From positions 1 to 64,000 of the forward strand of contig NZ_JAOEJU010000014.1 in assembly GCF_025447595.1 (NCBI RefSeq): a stretch of DNA of 64,000 nucleotides, read 5' to 3'. How positions within the stretch are numbered: position 1 is the stretch's first letter; each line of letters begins with the position of its first letter. The notes under the pieces are model-generated. The model did no database searches and was not told where the DNA came from. It saw only the letters and a list, made by a program, of their open reading frames with translations. Shown here piece after piece: positions 33,492-42,165 of the stretch. Source of the stretch: Pseudomonas koreensis (GTDB taxonomy: Bacteria > Pseudomonadota > Gammaproteobacteria > Pseudomonadales > Pseudomonadaceae). A program made the translations under genes and the position numbers.

Positions 33492-34025
33492 TCATACCGC
33501 CTGTTTCAGGCCATGGGCCTGCCACCAGACGTGGGCTTGCGAGGCCAGTTCTTCAACGCTGTGGATCGAAGCATTCAGGGCCAGGGTCAACGGCTCGCCC
33601 TTGGGCGATTCGAGGGTGGCGAACTGGCTTTCGATCAAGGTGGCCGGCATGAAGTGACCCGGACGGTGGGACACACGTTCGGCGGCCACTTGCGGCGTCA
33701 ATTCGAGGAACACGAAGCCCAGGCCCGGCAAGGCGCTGCGCAGACGTTCGCGATAAATGTGCTTGAGGGCCGAGCAGGTCAGCACCGGGCGTTCGCCCAG
33801 GGCATCGACGCGACGCAGTTCATCGCACAGGCTGTCGAGCCAGCCGGCACGGTCTTCGTCGTTCAGGGGGATCCCCGCGCTCATCTTTTCGATGTTCGCG
33901 GCCGGATGGAAAGTATCGCCTTCAATGGCAGTGGCGCCGCTCAATTGGCACAGGGCCTCGCTGACGCACGTCTTGCCGCAACCGGCAACGCCCATGATGA
34001 CCAGGGCGGTGATGGGATGATTCAT
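33492..34025 (-). CDS. gntK: Gluconokinase
   Basis: A 177-residue kinase of the AAA-like P-loop gluconokinase family. Walker A is GVAGCGKT (12-19), followed by IEGDTFHPAANIEKMSAGIPLNDEDR (gluconate and Mg binding; seen in parts), CSALKHIYRERLR and FLELTP. It phosphorylates gluconate to 6-phosphogluconate, the entry to the Entner-Doudoroff route encoded at the other end of the window. It is divergent from gntR and upstream of gntP, with an operator-like site just before its start. Confidence 0.96.
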   Translation of the reverse strand: MNHPITALVIMGVAGCGKTCVSEALCQLSGATAIEGDTFHPAANIEKMSAGIPLNDEDRAGWLDSLCDELRRVDALGERPVLTCSALKHIYRERLRSALPGLGFVFLELTPQVAAERVSHRPGHFMPATLIESQFATLESPKGEPLTLALNASIHSVEELASQAHVWWQAHGLKQAV

Positions 34026-34043
34026 GTAACACCTCAGCGCGCA

Positions 34044-34057
34044 GACAGCGCTACCTT
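34044..34057. promoter_or_regulatory. Candidate GntR operator 2 (upstream of gntK)
   Basis: GACAGCGCTACCTT, 19 bp upstream of the gntK start. Same core as sites 1 and 3; minus-strand reading AAGGTAGCGCT. Confidence 0.75.
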
Positions 34058-34191
34058 TGCTAGCTATGACTCTAGTGCACAGGCAGAAGTTGCCGACGCC
34101 TTCTTGTCGTTTTTTTGGGTTGCAGCAGGTTTGTTCCCGACGCCAAAAAGCGAGGATCAGGCAGGACCTCGCTTACGCATTTGCAGCTGCA

Positions 34192-34210
34192 TAAGGACAG
34201 CGCTACCTTA
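34192..34210. promoter_or_regulatory. Candidate GntR operator 3 (upstream of gntR)
   Basis: TAAGGACAGCGCTACCTTA, 31 bp upstream of the gntR start. The minus-strand reading ACTAAGGTAGCGCT fits the full AC-N-AAG-N-TAGCGCT pattern I recall for P. aeruginosa GntR, implying autorepression. Confidence 0.78.
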
Positions 34211-34241
34211 GTGCCTTGATTTTTGTTTGGCAAGCCGCCCG

Positions 34242-35273
34242 ATGACCACCCCTAAAAACGATAAAAACACCCGCACCACCGGCCGTCCCACCCTTAATGA
34301 AGTCGCCCGTCTGGCCGGCGTCAGCCCGATTACCGCCTCCCGCGCCCTGCGAGGGGTCAGCACGGTTGCCACTGAATTGGTGGAAAAAGTCCAGAAAGCC
34401 GCGCTGGAACTCAACTACGTGGTCAACCCCGCCGCCCGCGCCCTGGCCTCGGCCCAGAGCCATTCGGTGGTGGTTCTGGTGCCGTCGCTGTCCAACCTTT
34501 TATTTATCGACACCCTGGAAGCCATTCATCGGGTACTGACGCCCAAAGGCTTCGAAGTGCTGATCGGCAACTTCCACTATTCCCGCGATGAAGAAGAAAA
34601 CCTGCTGCGCAACTACATGGCCTATCAGCCACGCGGCTTGTTGCTGACCGGCTTCGACCGCACCGAAAGTTCGCGAAGGATGATCGAGGCCAGCAACATT
34701 CCCTGCGTATACATGATGGAACTGGACAGCGCCGCCGGGGTGAACTGCGTCGGTTTCTCCCAGCTCAGCGCCGGCGAAACGGCTGCCGAACATTTACTGT
34801 CCCGTGGTCGCAAGCGTCTGGCGTACATCGGTGCGCAGCTCGATCAGCGCACCCTGCTGCGCGGTGAGGGCTTTCGCAAGGCGCTGCAAAAGGCCGGTCG
34901 CTACGACCCGGATCTGGAAGTGCTGACCCCGCGCGCATCGTCCGTGGGCCTGGGCGGCGAGTTGTTCCTGCAACTGCTGGCGGCGCATCCGGATGTCGAT
35001 GCGATCTTCTTCGGCAACGACGATCTGGCTCAGGGCGCCCTGCTCGAAGCGCTGCGCAACGGGATCAGGATCCCCGAGCAAGTGGCGATCCTCGGCTTCA
35101 ACGACCTGCCGATGTCGGAGCATATGGTGCCGCGCCTGAGCAGCATCAACACGCCTCGCGAAGCGATCGGCAAGCGTGCGGCGGAGCAGATGCTGACGCT
35201 AATGGCCGGCAACAGCGTGGCGCGGCCGGTGGAGGACATGGGGTTCGAGCTGAAGATTCGCGAGAGCACCTGA
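34242..35273 (+). CDS. gntR: LacI-family gluconate repressor
   Basis: A 343-residue LacI-family regulator. The helix-turn-helix and hinge are PTLNEVARLAGVSPITASRA at about residues 11-30 and VVNPAARALASAQSH, followed by a periplasmic-binding-type effector domain (VVVLVPSLSNLLFIDTLEAI; FGNDDLAQGALLEALRNG). Divergent from gntK, with matching sites in front of gntK, gntP and itself, it is the gluconate repressor. ATG 34242 is used; an upstream TTG would add five residues. Gluconate or 6-phosphogluconate is the expected inducer. Confidence 0.95.
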   Translation: MTTPKNDKNTRTTGRPTLNEVARLAGVSPITASRALRGVSTVATELVEKVQKAALELNYVVNPAARALASAQSHSVVVLVPSLSNLLFIDTLEAIHRVLTPKGFEVLIGNFHYSRDEEENLLRNYMAYQPRGLLLTGFDRTESSRRMIEASNIPCVYMMELDSAAGVNCVGFSQLSAGETAAEHLLSRGRKRLAYIGAQLDQRTLLRGEGFRKALQKAGRYDPDLEVLTPRASSVGLGGELFLQLLAAHPDVDAIFFGNDDLAQGALLEALRNGIRIPEQVAILGFNDLPMSEHMVPRLSSINTPREAIGKRAAEQMLTLMAGNSVARPVEDMGFELKIREST

Positions 35274-35290
35274 CCCCGCACGCCAATAAC

Positions 35291-35381
35291 CTGTGGGAGC
35301 GAGCCTGCTCGCGATGGCGTCGTGTCAGGCTGCTCAATTGTCACAGACACACCGTAATCGCGAGCAGGCTCGCTCCCACAG
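35291..35381. repeat. REP pair (GAGCCTGC type)
   Basis: Inverted REP elements at 35291-35314 and 35358-35381 with the GAGCCTGCTCGC core, between the convergent gntR and LysR genes. Confidence 0.92.
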
Positions 35382-35396
35382 GGTCTTGGTGCGGGC

Positions 35397-36269
35397 TCAA
35401 CGGCCGAGTATTTCAACCAATGCCAGCGCGCCCTTCTGTAGCGGCTGGCTCTTGAGCCACACCGCGTGCACCGGCAGCACCAGACCGTTTTCGATGTTGC
35501 GGAAATTCAGTCGTTTCAATCGTCCGCTAGCGAGCCACGGCTGCACCACCGACAGCGGAAAATTGCCCCAGCCCAACCCTGCCTCGACCATTTCCAGCGC
35601 TGTCTCCAAATTGTCGGTGCGCCAGTGGGACTCGGCCACCAGCGGCCGGGTTTCGCTGATCGGCAAGTCGCGACTGCCGACGACGATCTGCCGCACATGC
35701 ACCAGATCCTCGAGAAACAGATCCTGCCCCTGCAACAACGGACTGTCCGCCGCCAGCGTGGCGATCATCCGTTCACTGCCGACAAACTGAAACCGCTCCA
35801 GCACGCTCACGCTCAACCCGGCGAACGCCAGGCACACGCTGACCCGGCCGCTGTGGAGCATCGCCAGCACATCATCCTGCGGCGCGGTCAGCACTTCGAT
35901 GTCGAGCAGCGGATGGCGCTCGCTGAGGTCCTTGATCGCCGCCAGTAACCGTCGGCGATCGATATCCGCCGCCACGCCGATCGACAACTTGCTCTCCAGC
36001 CCCAGCGACAACTGCACCGCGTGCACCTGCAATTGCTTGAGCTGATCGGCGATCAGCCGCGCATGGGGCACCAGCGACAATGCCATCGCCGTGGGCTGGG
36101 GTTCGCGATGACTGCGGTCGAACAACGCATATCCGAGTTCCGCCTCCAGATTGCCGATGGCCATGCTCACCGCCGACGGGACTTTGCCCAATGCCCTGGC
36201 CGCGGCGGAAAAAGAGCCGCGCTCGATCACGGTGAGAAACAGCTCGATGCTTTCACTGTTGAAATTCAC
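35397..36269 (-). CDS. LysR-family regulator next to the second PACE gene
   Basis: A 290-residue LysR protein (NFNSESIELFLTVIERGSFS; ARALGKVPSAVSMAIGNLEA) with a complete effector domain. A GTG start at 36269 is chosen because AGG lies 8 nt upstream and the product begins in the usual LysR position; GTG 36278 is an alternative. It is divergent from a PACE efflux gene, repeating the arrangement at 21758-23138. The effector-domain start LSIGVAADIDRRRLLAAIKD differs clearly from the first regulator. Confidence 0.9.
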   Translation of the reverse strand: MNFNSESIELFLTVIERGSFSAAARALGKVPSAVSMAIGNLEAELGYALFDRSHREPQPTAMALSLVPHARLIADQLKQLQVHAVQLSLGLESKLSIGVAADIDRRRLLAAIKDLSERHPLLDIEVLTAPQDDVLAMLHSGRVSVCLAFAGLSVSVLERFQFVGSERMIATLAADSPLLQGQDLFLEDLVHVRQIVVGSRDLPISETRPLVAESHWRTDNLETALEMVEAGLGWGNFPLSVVQPWLASGRLKRLNFRNIENGLVLPVHAVWLKSQPLQKGALALVEILGR

Positions 36270-36390
36270 TTCGCACACCTATCAATAAAACTGAAAGCTA
36301 CTGACTTTTTCTGTCACCTCCATTGAAGCTATCTTTCGTCGCCTTCGCCAGCCCCACTGGCGACAAGTCGCAAGAAAGAGGCAATTCCCC

Positions 36391-36831
36391 ATGCAAGGCG
36401 TCAAACGCAAACTGGTCTATGTGTCGCTCTATGAAGTGATCGGCATGACCTTCTCGGCCCTCGGCCTGACCCTGTTGTCCGGCACGTCGCCCGGCAGCAC
36501 CGGCCCGCTGGCGGTGATCATCACCACCATCGCTGTGACCTGGAATTTCATCTACACCTCGCTGTTCGAGCGCTGGGAAAGCCGCCAGGTGTCACGCACC
36601 CGCACGGTGAAACGGCGCATCGCCCACGCCGTCGGCTTTCAGCTGACACTGATCGTGTTTCTGATTCCGCTGATCGCCTGGTGGATGAACATCAGTCTGG
36701 TGCAGGCCTTTCTGCTGGATCTGGCACTGATCGTGTTCATCCCTTGCTACACCTTCGCGTTCAACTGGCTGTTCGATAAGGTGTTCGGCCTTCCGGCCTC
36801 GGCATTACCGGATCCACAGCCCGCGACATAA
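36391..36831 (+). CDS. PACE-family efflux transporter (second copy)
   Basis: A 146-residue four-helix membrane protein with two transmembrane-pair repeats (KRKLVYVSLYEVIGMTFSAL; RRIAHAVGFQLTLIVFLIPL) and the conserved Glu in SLYEVIG. This is the AceI-like PACE family of biocide/diamine exporters. It differs strongly from the first copy, so a recent tandem duplication is unlikely. AAAGAGGCAATTCCCC precedes the start. Divergent from a LysR regulator, its probable activator. Confidence 0.92.
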   Translation: MQGVKRKLVYVSLYEVIGMTFSALGLTLLSGTSPGSTGPLAVIITTIAVTWNFIYTSLFERWESRQVSRTRTVKRRIAHAVGFQLTLIVFLIPLIAWWMNISLVQAFLLDLALIVFIPCYTFAFNWLFDKVFGLPASALPDPQPAT

Positions 36832-36862
36832 ATCGTTAATAGGTAAGCAGATATTGCAAGAA

Positions 36863-36892
36863 ATCGGCGGTTTTCCCGTGCCAACCGCCGAT
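36863..36892. terminator. Stem-loop after the second PACE gene
   Basis: ATCGGCGGTT (36863-36872) and AACCGCCGAT (36883-36892) form a 10-bp perfect stem with a 10-nt loop, 31 bp after the PACE stop and 53 bp before the MFS gene. No T-run follows; it may be a Rho-assisted terminator or an mRNA end. Confidence 0.5.
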
Positions 36893-36944
36893 ATAAACAA
36901 TCCTTGATTTCCGATAGCAGGCTAAGCTTTTCCATCAATAAAAA

Positions 36945-38378
36945 ATGGATCAGCCCATGACTGCACACACCCCCGCCGCGCAACGCGACGGCATCGACCC
37001 GATACGCGCCGCCGAGATTTCCGCCCGCATCGACCGCCTCCCGGCAGTCGCCACGATCTGGCGGCTGGTGGCGCTGCTGTCGATCGGTGGTTTCTTCGAA
37101 CTCTACGACCTGTTCCAGACCGCCTATATCAGCCCCGGGCTGATCCGCGACGGCATCTTCGCCACCGGCAATCAGGGCGTGTTCGGTTTCTCCGATCAGG
37201 CCGCGTTCGCCTCGGCGACGTTCCTCGGTCTGTTTCTCGGCGCGAGCCTGCTGAGCCCGATGGCGGATCGGTTTGGACGGCGCGCGATCTTCACTTTCGC
37301 GCTGGTCTGGTACACCGTGGCCACGGTGCTAATGGGCGTGCAGAGTTCGGCGCTGGGGATCATCTGCATGCGTTTCCTGGTGGGCATCGGCCTCGGCATC
37401 GAGCTGGTGACCATCGACGCCTACCTCTCGGAACTGGTGCCCAAACGCATGCGCAGTTCGGCGTTCGCTTTCGCGTTTTTTGTGCAGTTTTTGTCGGTGC
37501 CGGCGGTGGCACTGATGTCCTGGTGGCTGGTGCCGCAGGCGCCGTTCGGGGTGTCCGGCTGGCGTTGGGTGGTGCTGGCGAGTGCGGTGTTTGCGCTGTT
37601 CATCTGGTGGCTGCGCAAACGTCTGCCGGAGTCGCCTCGCTGGTTGGCGCAGCACGGCCGTTTCGATGAGGCGAACCGGATTCTCGATAACATCGAGGCG
37701 CGCTGCGAGAAAGATCACCGCCAGCCACTGGACGCGCCGGAAGCCGTGGCTGTCGACGTCGAAGGCAAGGGCCGTTTCGCCGACATCTGGCAACCGCCCT
37801 ACCGCCGCCGCGCACTGATGCTGATCGTCTTCCACATCTTCCAGGCCATCGGTTTCTTCGGCTTCGGCAACTGGTTGCCGGCGCTGCTTTCCGGTCAGGG
37901 CGTGAGTGTCACTCACAGCCTGATGTACGCGTTCATCATCACCCTCGCCTACCCGCTCGGGCCGCTGCTGTTCGTGAAATTCGCCAACCGTTTCGAGAAC
38001 AAGTGGCAGATCGTCGGCTCGGCTCTCGGCGCCATGACCTTCGGCACCTTGTTCGCGTTGCAGACCAGCGCCTTCGGCCTCATCTTCTGCGGTGTGATGA
38101 TCACCTTCTGTAACGCCTGGCTGAGCTTCAGCTATCACTCCTATCAGAGCGAACTGTTCCCCACCAATATCCGCGCCCGGGCGGTAGGGTTCTGCTATTC
38201 GTTCAGTCGATTGTCGACGGTGTTCAGCAGCCTGTTGATCGGTTTGTTCCTCGATCATTTCGGCACACCGGGTGTATTGGCGTTCATCGTCGCCAGCATG
38301 TTGATCGTGATGCTGACCATCGGCTACTTCGGCCCCCGCACACGTAACCTGGCGCTGGAAAACATTGCCCATCGTTGA
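36945..38378 (+). CDS. MFS transporter (metabolite:H+ symporter-like)
   Basis: A 477-residue major facilitator with 12 predicted helices. The inter-helix 2-3 motif MADRFGRRAIFT and the sugar-porter-like PESPRWLAQHGRFDEA after helix 6 are visible, with DHFGTPGVLAF late. This layout fits the metabolite:H+ symporter or sugar-porter subfamilies, which import organic acids, sugars or aromatic acids. No catabolic gene adjoins it, so the substrate is open. Start is uncertain: ATG 36945 lacks a clear ribosome binding site and ATG 36957 (four codons later) is possible. Confidence 0.9.
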   Translation: MDQPMTAHTPAAQRDGIDPIRAAEISARIDRLPAVATIWRLVALLSIGGFFELYDLFQTAYISPGLIRDGIFATGNQGVFGFSDQAAFASATFLGLFLGASLLSPMADRFGRRAIFTFALVWYTVATVLMGVQSSALGIICMRFLVGIGLGIELVTIDAYLSELVPKRMRSSAFAFAFFVQFLSVPAVALMSWWLVPQAPFGVSGWRWVVLASAVFALFIWWLRKRLPESPRWLAQHGRFDEANRILDNIEARCEKDHRQPLDAPEAVAVDVEGKGRFADIWQPPYRRRALMLIVFHIFQAIGFFGFGNWLPALLSGQGVSVTHSLMYAFIITLAYPLGPLLFVKFANRFENKWQIVGSALGAMTFGTLFALQTSAFGLIFCGVMITFCNAWLSFSYHSYQSELFPTNIRARAVGFCYSFSRLSTVFSSLLIGLFLDHFGTPGVLAFIVASMLIVMLTIGYFGPRTRNLALENIAHR

Positions 38379-38532
38379 CAGGCAACGGTCATCCTCTGCC
38401 GCCCTCCGGCAAGGGATGACCGCTTCATCTGGTTATGCTTGAACTCAAGTCACTGAAATCAAACGACATCTTAGAAAGGCACGATATTTGCTGCCGTAGG
38501 GCTGACAGTCATTACCTACAGGTTTACCCATC

Positions 38533-39099
38533 ATGTTGGTCAGTGCAAAACAACAGCAAATCATCCATCTGCCCAAGCACCTGAATGATGATGCAACCAC
38601 CACCGCCGCTGCCGGCCTGCAAGGCGGGTTGCATGGCGCAATGCTGCAAACCCTGCAAGCCCAGACCCAGGCGCAAACCGCTGAAGCCACCGCCAAGGCG
38701 CAAGAGTCGGCCACCCAGCTCGCCACTCAGCAAGTCAGCGAAGCCACGCGCATCAGCGACAACGTCGACGAAGCCTTTGCCAAGACCCGTGTCGCCCTGC
38801 AAACCTCCGACACTTCGCCGACCAAATCCTCAGGTTCATCGGCCCTGGACGAGTTCAAGGACTACATGAGCAAAACGCCGGAACAGCGTCTGCGCGACAG
38901 TATCCTGAAAGAGATGGGCCTGACCGAGGACGACATCAAAGCCATGCCGCCGGAGAAACAACTGGCCATCGGCAAAGAAATCGCCGAGCGCCTGCAGGAC
39001 AAGATGAAGCTGGCCGAAGCCGAGAAGCAGAACAAACAAGACGCCAACTCGGCGAAGATCAGCGACGAGTCGGCAGACAAGTTCCTCGCCGCACTCTGA
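38533..39099 (+). CDS. Ala/Gln-rich helical protein of unknown function
   Basis: A 188-residue protein with no signal peptide or membrane helix. Residues 20-75 are Ala/Gln/Thr-rich and probably coiled coil (LQTLQAQTQAQTAEATAKAQ). A conserved-looking helical block follows (LDEFKDYMSKTPEQRLRDSI; LKEMGLTEDDIKAMPPEKQL), then a charged helix ending DESADKFLAAL. I do not recognise a family with certainty. It sits beside a chemoreceptor gene (convergent), as does the coiled-coil gene at 14490. Confidence 0.7.
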   Translation: MLVSAKQQQIIHLPKHLNDDATTTAAAGLQGGLHGAMLQTLQAQTQAQTAEATAKAQESATQLATQQVSEATRISDNVDEAFAKTRVALQTSDTSPTKSSGSSALDEFKDYMSKTPEQRLRDSILKEMGLTEDDIKAMPPEKQLAIGKEIAERLQDKMKLAEAEKQNKQDANSAKISDESADKFLAAL

Positions 39100-39133
39100 C
39101 TGCTGCCGCTTGTATCGGATTAAACACTGACAC

Positions 39134-39224
39134 CTGTGGGAGCGGGCTTGCCCGCGATAGCGGTGGTCCAATCAACACTAATGTTGAATGTGCTGACGCC
39201 ATCGCGGGCAAGCCCGCTCCCACA
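39134..39224. repeat. REP pair (GGGCTTGCCC type)
   Basis: Inverted REP elements at 39134-39157 and 39202-39224 between the convergent helical-protein gene and the chemoreceptor gene. Confidence 0.92.
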
Positions 39225-39246
39225 AGTTTTCGGATGTTGCGTAAAG

Positions 39247-40566
39247 TCAGTTCAACTGCAACGTCTCGTTGAACTGGCTGATCGCATCCACCACATGCCG
39301 CGAGCCCTGCTGAATCTCGCGGATCGCGTCCCCCGCCTCGTTCGCCAGTTCCACCCCGAGCCCGGTGCGGCTCAGGCTCGACTGCATGCTCGACACTGCA
39401 CTCAATGACAGCTCATGGTTCTTGCGCACCACATCGACAATTTCCAGGGTCGCCTGACTGGTCCGCGCCGCGAGGCTACGCACTTCGTCCGCCACCACCG
39501 CAAAACCGCGTCCGTGCTCACCCGCCCGCGCCGCTTCGATGGCCGCGTTGAGCGCCAGCAGGTTGGTCTGGTCGGCGATCCCGCGAATGGTCTGGACGAT
39601 GGTGCCGATGATGTCCGACTGCTTGCTGACCGCATCGATGCTCAGCGCCGCTTCGTTGAGGTCGCGGGAAATGTCCTGAATGATCTGCACCGTTTGCTGC
39701 ACGACCTGTGAGCCTTTTTGCGCACAGGCGTCGTTTTGTACCGAAGTGCTGTGGGCCGATTCCGCAGCAGTCTGCAAGGTGGTCATCTGGTGAGTGATAT
39801 CGCTGGCAAACTTCACCACTTTGTACAACCGGCCCTTGGCGTCGAACAGCGGGTTGTACGAGGCTTCCAGATAAACCGTCTGCCCGGACTTGTTCTTGCG
39901 CTCGAACCGGTGCGAGTGATATTCGCCGCGATTGAGCGAAGCCCAGAACGCCTTGTACTGCGCGGACTCGGCTTCGACCCGGTGACAGAACAGACTGTGG
40001 TGATGGCCGACGATTTCGTTGAGCGAGTACTGCATGGTGTTAAGGAAGTTTTCGTTGGCGCTGATCACATTGCCTTCCGGAGTGAATTCGATCACTGCCA
40101 TCGAGCGACCGATCGCGGCCAGCATGCTTTCCTCTTCGTGCTCCTTGTTCACCCTCGCCGTGATATCCGAAGCCACTTTGATCACGCTCCGGACTTGTTT
40201 GTCCGGGCCATACACCGGCATGTAACTGGCTTCGAGCCAGATCTCCTGACCGCGCTTGTTCAAGCGCAGGAATGTCCCGCTGAGCGGTTCACCACGGGCC
40301 AGGTCACGCCACAACCTGGCGTATTCCTCGCTGCGGTAGAACGCTTCTTCACAAAAGATCCGGTGATGTTTGCCACGCACTTCTTCGGCGCTGTAGCCCA
40401 TGGTCTTGCAGAAATTGTCATTGGCATCCAGAACGATGCCGTCAGGGGTGAACTCGATCATCGCCATCGAACGGCTGATCGCCGCCAACTTCGCATTGGC
40501 TTCAGTCAATGCACAACTGAAGCGCTCGATTTCCTGCAGGTCAGCCTTGTGATGTAGGTTGAACAT
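39247..40566 (-). CDS. Soluble PAS-PAS methyl-accepting chemotaxis protein, BdlA-like (second copy)
   Basis: A 439-residue cytoplasmic receptor with two PAS domains (about 25-115 and 145-240; repeated [10 protein letters not shown] / [10 protein letters not shown] and [12 protein letters not shown]) and a short MCP signalling domain with [20 protein letters not shown]. It is a clear paralogue of the protein at 7392-8711, of equal length. BdlA of P. aeruginosa has this architecture and couples c-di-GMP or energy status to biofilm dispersal. AAGGTG before the ATG supports the start. It is monocistronic, with no nearby che or GGDEF genes. Confidence 0.92.
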   Translation of the reverse strand: MFNLHHKADLQEIERFSCALTEANAKLAAISRSMAMIEFTPDGIVLDANDNFCKTMGYSAEEVRGKHHRIFCEEAFYRSEEYARLWRDLARGEPLSGTFLRLNKRGQEIWLEASYMPVYGPDKQVRSVIKVASDITARVNKEHEEESMLAAIGRSMAVIEFTPEGNVISANENFLNTMQYSLNEIVGHHHSLFCHRVEAESAQYKAFWASLNRGEYHSHRFERKNKSGQTVYLEASYNPLFDAKGRLYKVVKFASDITHQMTTLQTAAESAHSTSVQNDACAQKGSQVVQQTVQIIQDISRDLNEAALSIDAVSKQSDIIGTIVQTIRGIADQTNLLALNAAIEAARAGEHGRGFAVVADEVRSLAARTSQATLEIVDVVRKNHELSLSAVSSMQSSLSRTGLGVELANEAGDAIREIQQGSRHVVDAISQFNETLQLN

Positions 40567-41151
40567 GTTTCTATCACCTTCCGCGCGGTTCTTTGATTTG
40601 ATGAAAGTTCAGGTCTTTCAGAATCCACCACTACGTTCCATGGAACAGGCACACGCATTCCTCCAGGGGAGGAAGTTGTCAGGTGATAAACGATGGTCAA
40701 TCGGAGAGTCCGTGCAGCAACGCTCTAATCAAGACATCCTTCTCTTGATAGCCCGCAGGCGGGCCATTCCTAACGTGTAGAAGAACTTCCATTTAAAAAC
40801 AGCTCCTTGTCGGTCAAGTGTCGGTGCCTTGAATTGCGCACTCTGGCAGCTTTGAAATCGGTAACCGCTAGCGGTCGAAGCGCATTGGGTCGCGTTCGAC
40901 ATAGTTAGTTATGAATGAGCATAGACAGCACAAGGCCTTGCGCAAGGCCACTAGTCGGCCAGCACTGAGGGAATTCGGACAGGAAGCGGACGAGAAACGG
41001 TTCAGCGAATTCGGCTTGTTTGATCTATCGCTTTCGCGAGCAGGCTCGCTCCCACAGGGTCCTGCGCAATATTCAAAGTGGCGCAACACCTGTGGGAGCG
41101 AGCCTGCTCGCGAAGACGGAGTAACAGCCGCTACAGGAATATCAGGAATAA
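40567..41151. other. 585-bp intergenic region
   Basis: This gap lies upstream of the second BdlA-like gene (minus strand) and downstream of the betaine-type binding protein gene (minus strand). It holds a REP pair at 41034-41114 and a GCCCGC-CT-GCGGGC hairpin near 40757-40770. Short frames at 40640-40780 (about 46 codons) and 40911-41033 (about 41 codons before entering the REP) lack ribosome binding sites, and I do not call them genes. Promoter elements for the chemoreceptor presumably lie in the left part, but no sigma-28 consensus was found. Confidence 0.6.
41034..41114. repeat. REP pair (GAGCCTGC type)
   Basis: Inverted REP elements at 41034-41057 and 41090-41114, with the GAGCCTGCTCGC core, 37 bp after the stop of the binding-protein gene. 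Confidence 0.92.
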
Positions 41152-42165
41152 TTACAGACTGCCGCTCACCTTGTTCGCCACCTCTCCCGGCACCCAGGGA
41201 CTCCACACTTGCGGTTGATCGCGCAGAAACGCTTCGGCCACCTGACGTGGTTGCTGGCGCTTCTCGCTCATCCCGGCCAGGGTCTGGTTCAGCAGATCAA
41301 TCGGCAAATCGACTTTCTCAAAGAACGTCACCAACTCCGGGTACTGCGCCTTGAACGGCGCCGACACACCAATCGCCAGGCTCGCCGGCATCGAGCGCGT
41401 GCCTTTCGGATTGGGATTGTTGGCATCGGCCAGGGTTTTCCAGGCTTCGGCATCGAACGGCGGCTCTTCCAGCTTCACCAGTTTGAAGCGACCGAGCAGC
41501 GGCGTCGGCGACCAGTAGTAGAACAGCACCGGTTTGCCGCGCTTGATCGACGACGCCACCTCGGCATCCAGCGCCGCGCCGGAGCCGGTGCGGAAGTTGA
41601 CGAAGCTGTCGTTCAGCGCATAGGCCTTGAGCTTCTGGCTGTTGACGATTTCCGAAGTCCAGCCGGTCGGGCTGTTGAGGAAACGCCCACGGCTCGGGTC
41701 TTCCGGGTCCTTGAACACGTCCTTGTAGCGCGGCAGGTCGGCCACAGATTTAAGCTCCGGCGCCAGCGGTTTGATCCCGCGCTCCGGGTCGCCCTTGATC
41801 ACGTATTCCGGCACCCACCAGCCTTCGGTGGCGCCCTTCACGGTGTCGCCGAGGCCGAACACCTTGCCCTCGGCGGCAGCCTTGACCCACGCCGGACTGC
41901 GCCCGGCCCACTCTTCGCCGATCACTTGAATATCGTTTTTCGCCAGCGCCGCTTCGAGGCTGACGGTGCTGCCCGGCAGCGTATCGGTCGGGTAGCCGTA
42001 GCCTTTTTCGACGATCAGACGCAGCACTTCGGTGATGAAACTGCCGCTTTCCCAGGTGATGTCGCCGAAGTGGATCGGCGCTTTTGTTTCCGAGGCGACA
42101 ACATGCCCGGCAGTCAGGGTCAGGGCCAGCAGCGAACTGCCGAGCAGGGTTTTGATCGATCTCAT
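41152..42165 (-). CDS. Glycine-betaine/proline-type ABC substrate-binding protein (orphan)
   Basis: A 337-residue exported protein. The signal peptide covers about residues 1-25 (LLGSSLLALTLTAGHVVAS). The mature part is of the OpuAC/ProX type (IHFGDITWESGSFITEVLRL, GEEWAGRSPAWVKAA, GKPVLFYYWSPTPLLGRFKL), a fold binding quaternary amines through aromatic residues. No permease or ATPase gene is adjacent, so it must share a transporter or act as a sensor. AGAGGTCCGC precedes ATG 42165, and that start overlaps the sigma-factor stop (ATGA), giving tight translational coupling with an ECF sigma factor. Confidence 0.9.
   Translation of the reverse strand: MRSIKTLLGSSLLALTLTAGHVVASETKAPIHFGDITWESGSFITEVLRLIVEKGYGYPTDTLPGSTVSLEAALAKNDIQVIGEEWAGRSPAWVKAAAEGKVFGLGDTVKGATEGWWVPEYVIKGDPERGIKPLAPELKSVADLPRYKDVFKDPEDPSRGRFLNSPTGWTSEIVNSQKLKAYALNDSFVNFRTGSGAALDAEVASSIKRGKPVLFYYWSPTPLLGRFKLVKLEEPPFDAEAWKTLADANNPNPKGTRSMPASLAIGVSAPFKAQYPELVTFFEKVDLPIDLLNQTLAGMSEKRQQPRQVAEAFLRDQPQVWSPWVPGEVANKVSGSL

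Noticed and set aside
39402-39635. Alternative minus-strand frame inside the second BdlA-like gene
   Set aside because: It overlaps the signalling-tip region in another frame and encodes a Ser/Arg-rich sequence typical of a shadow.
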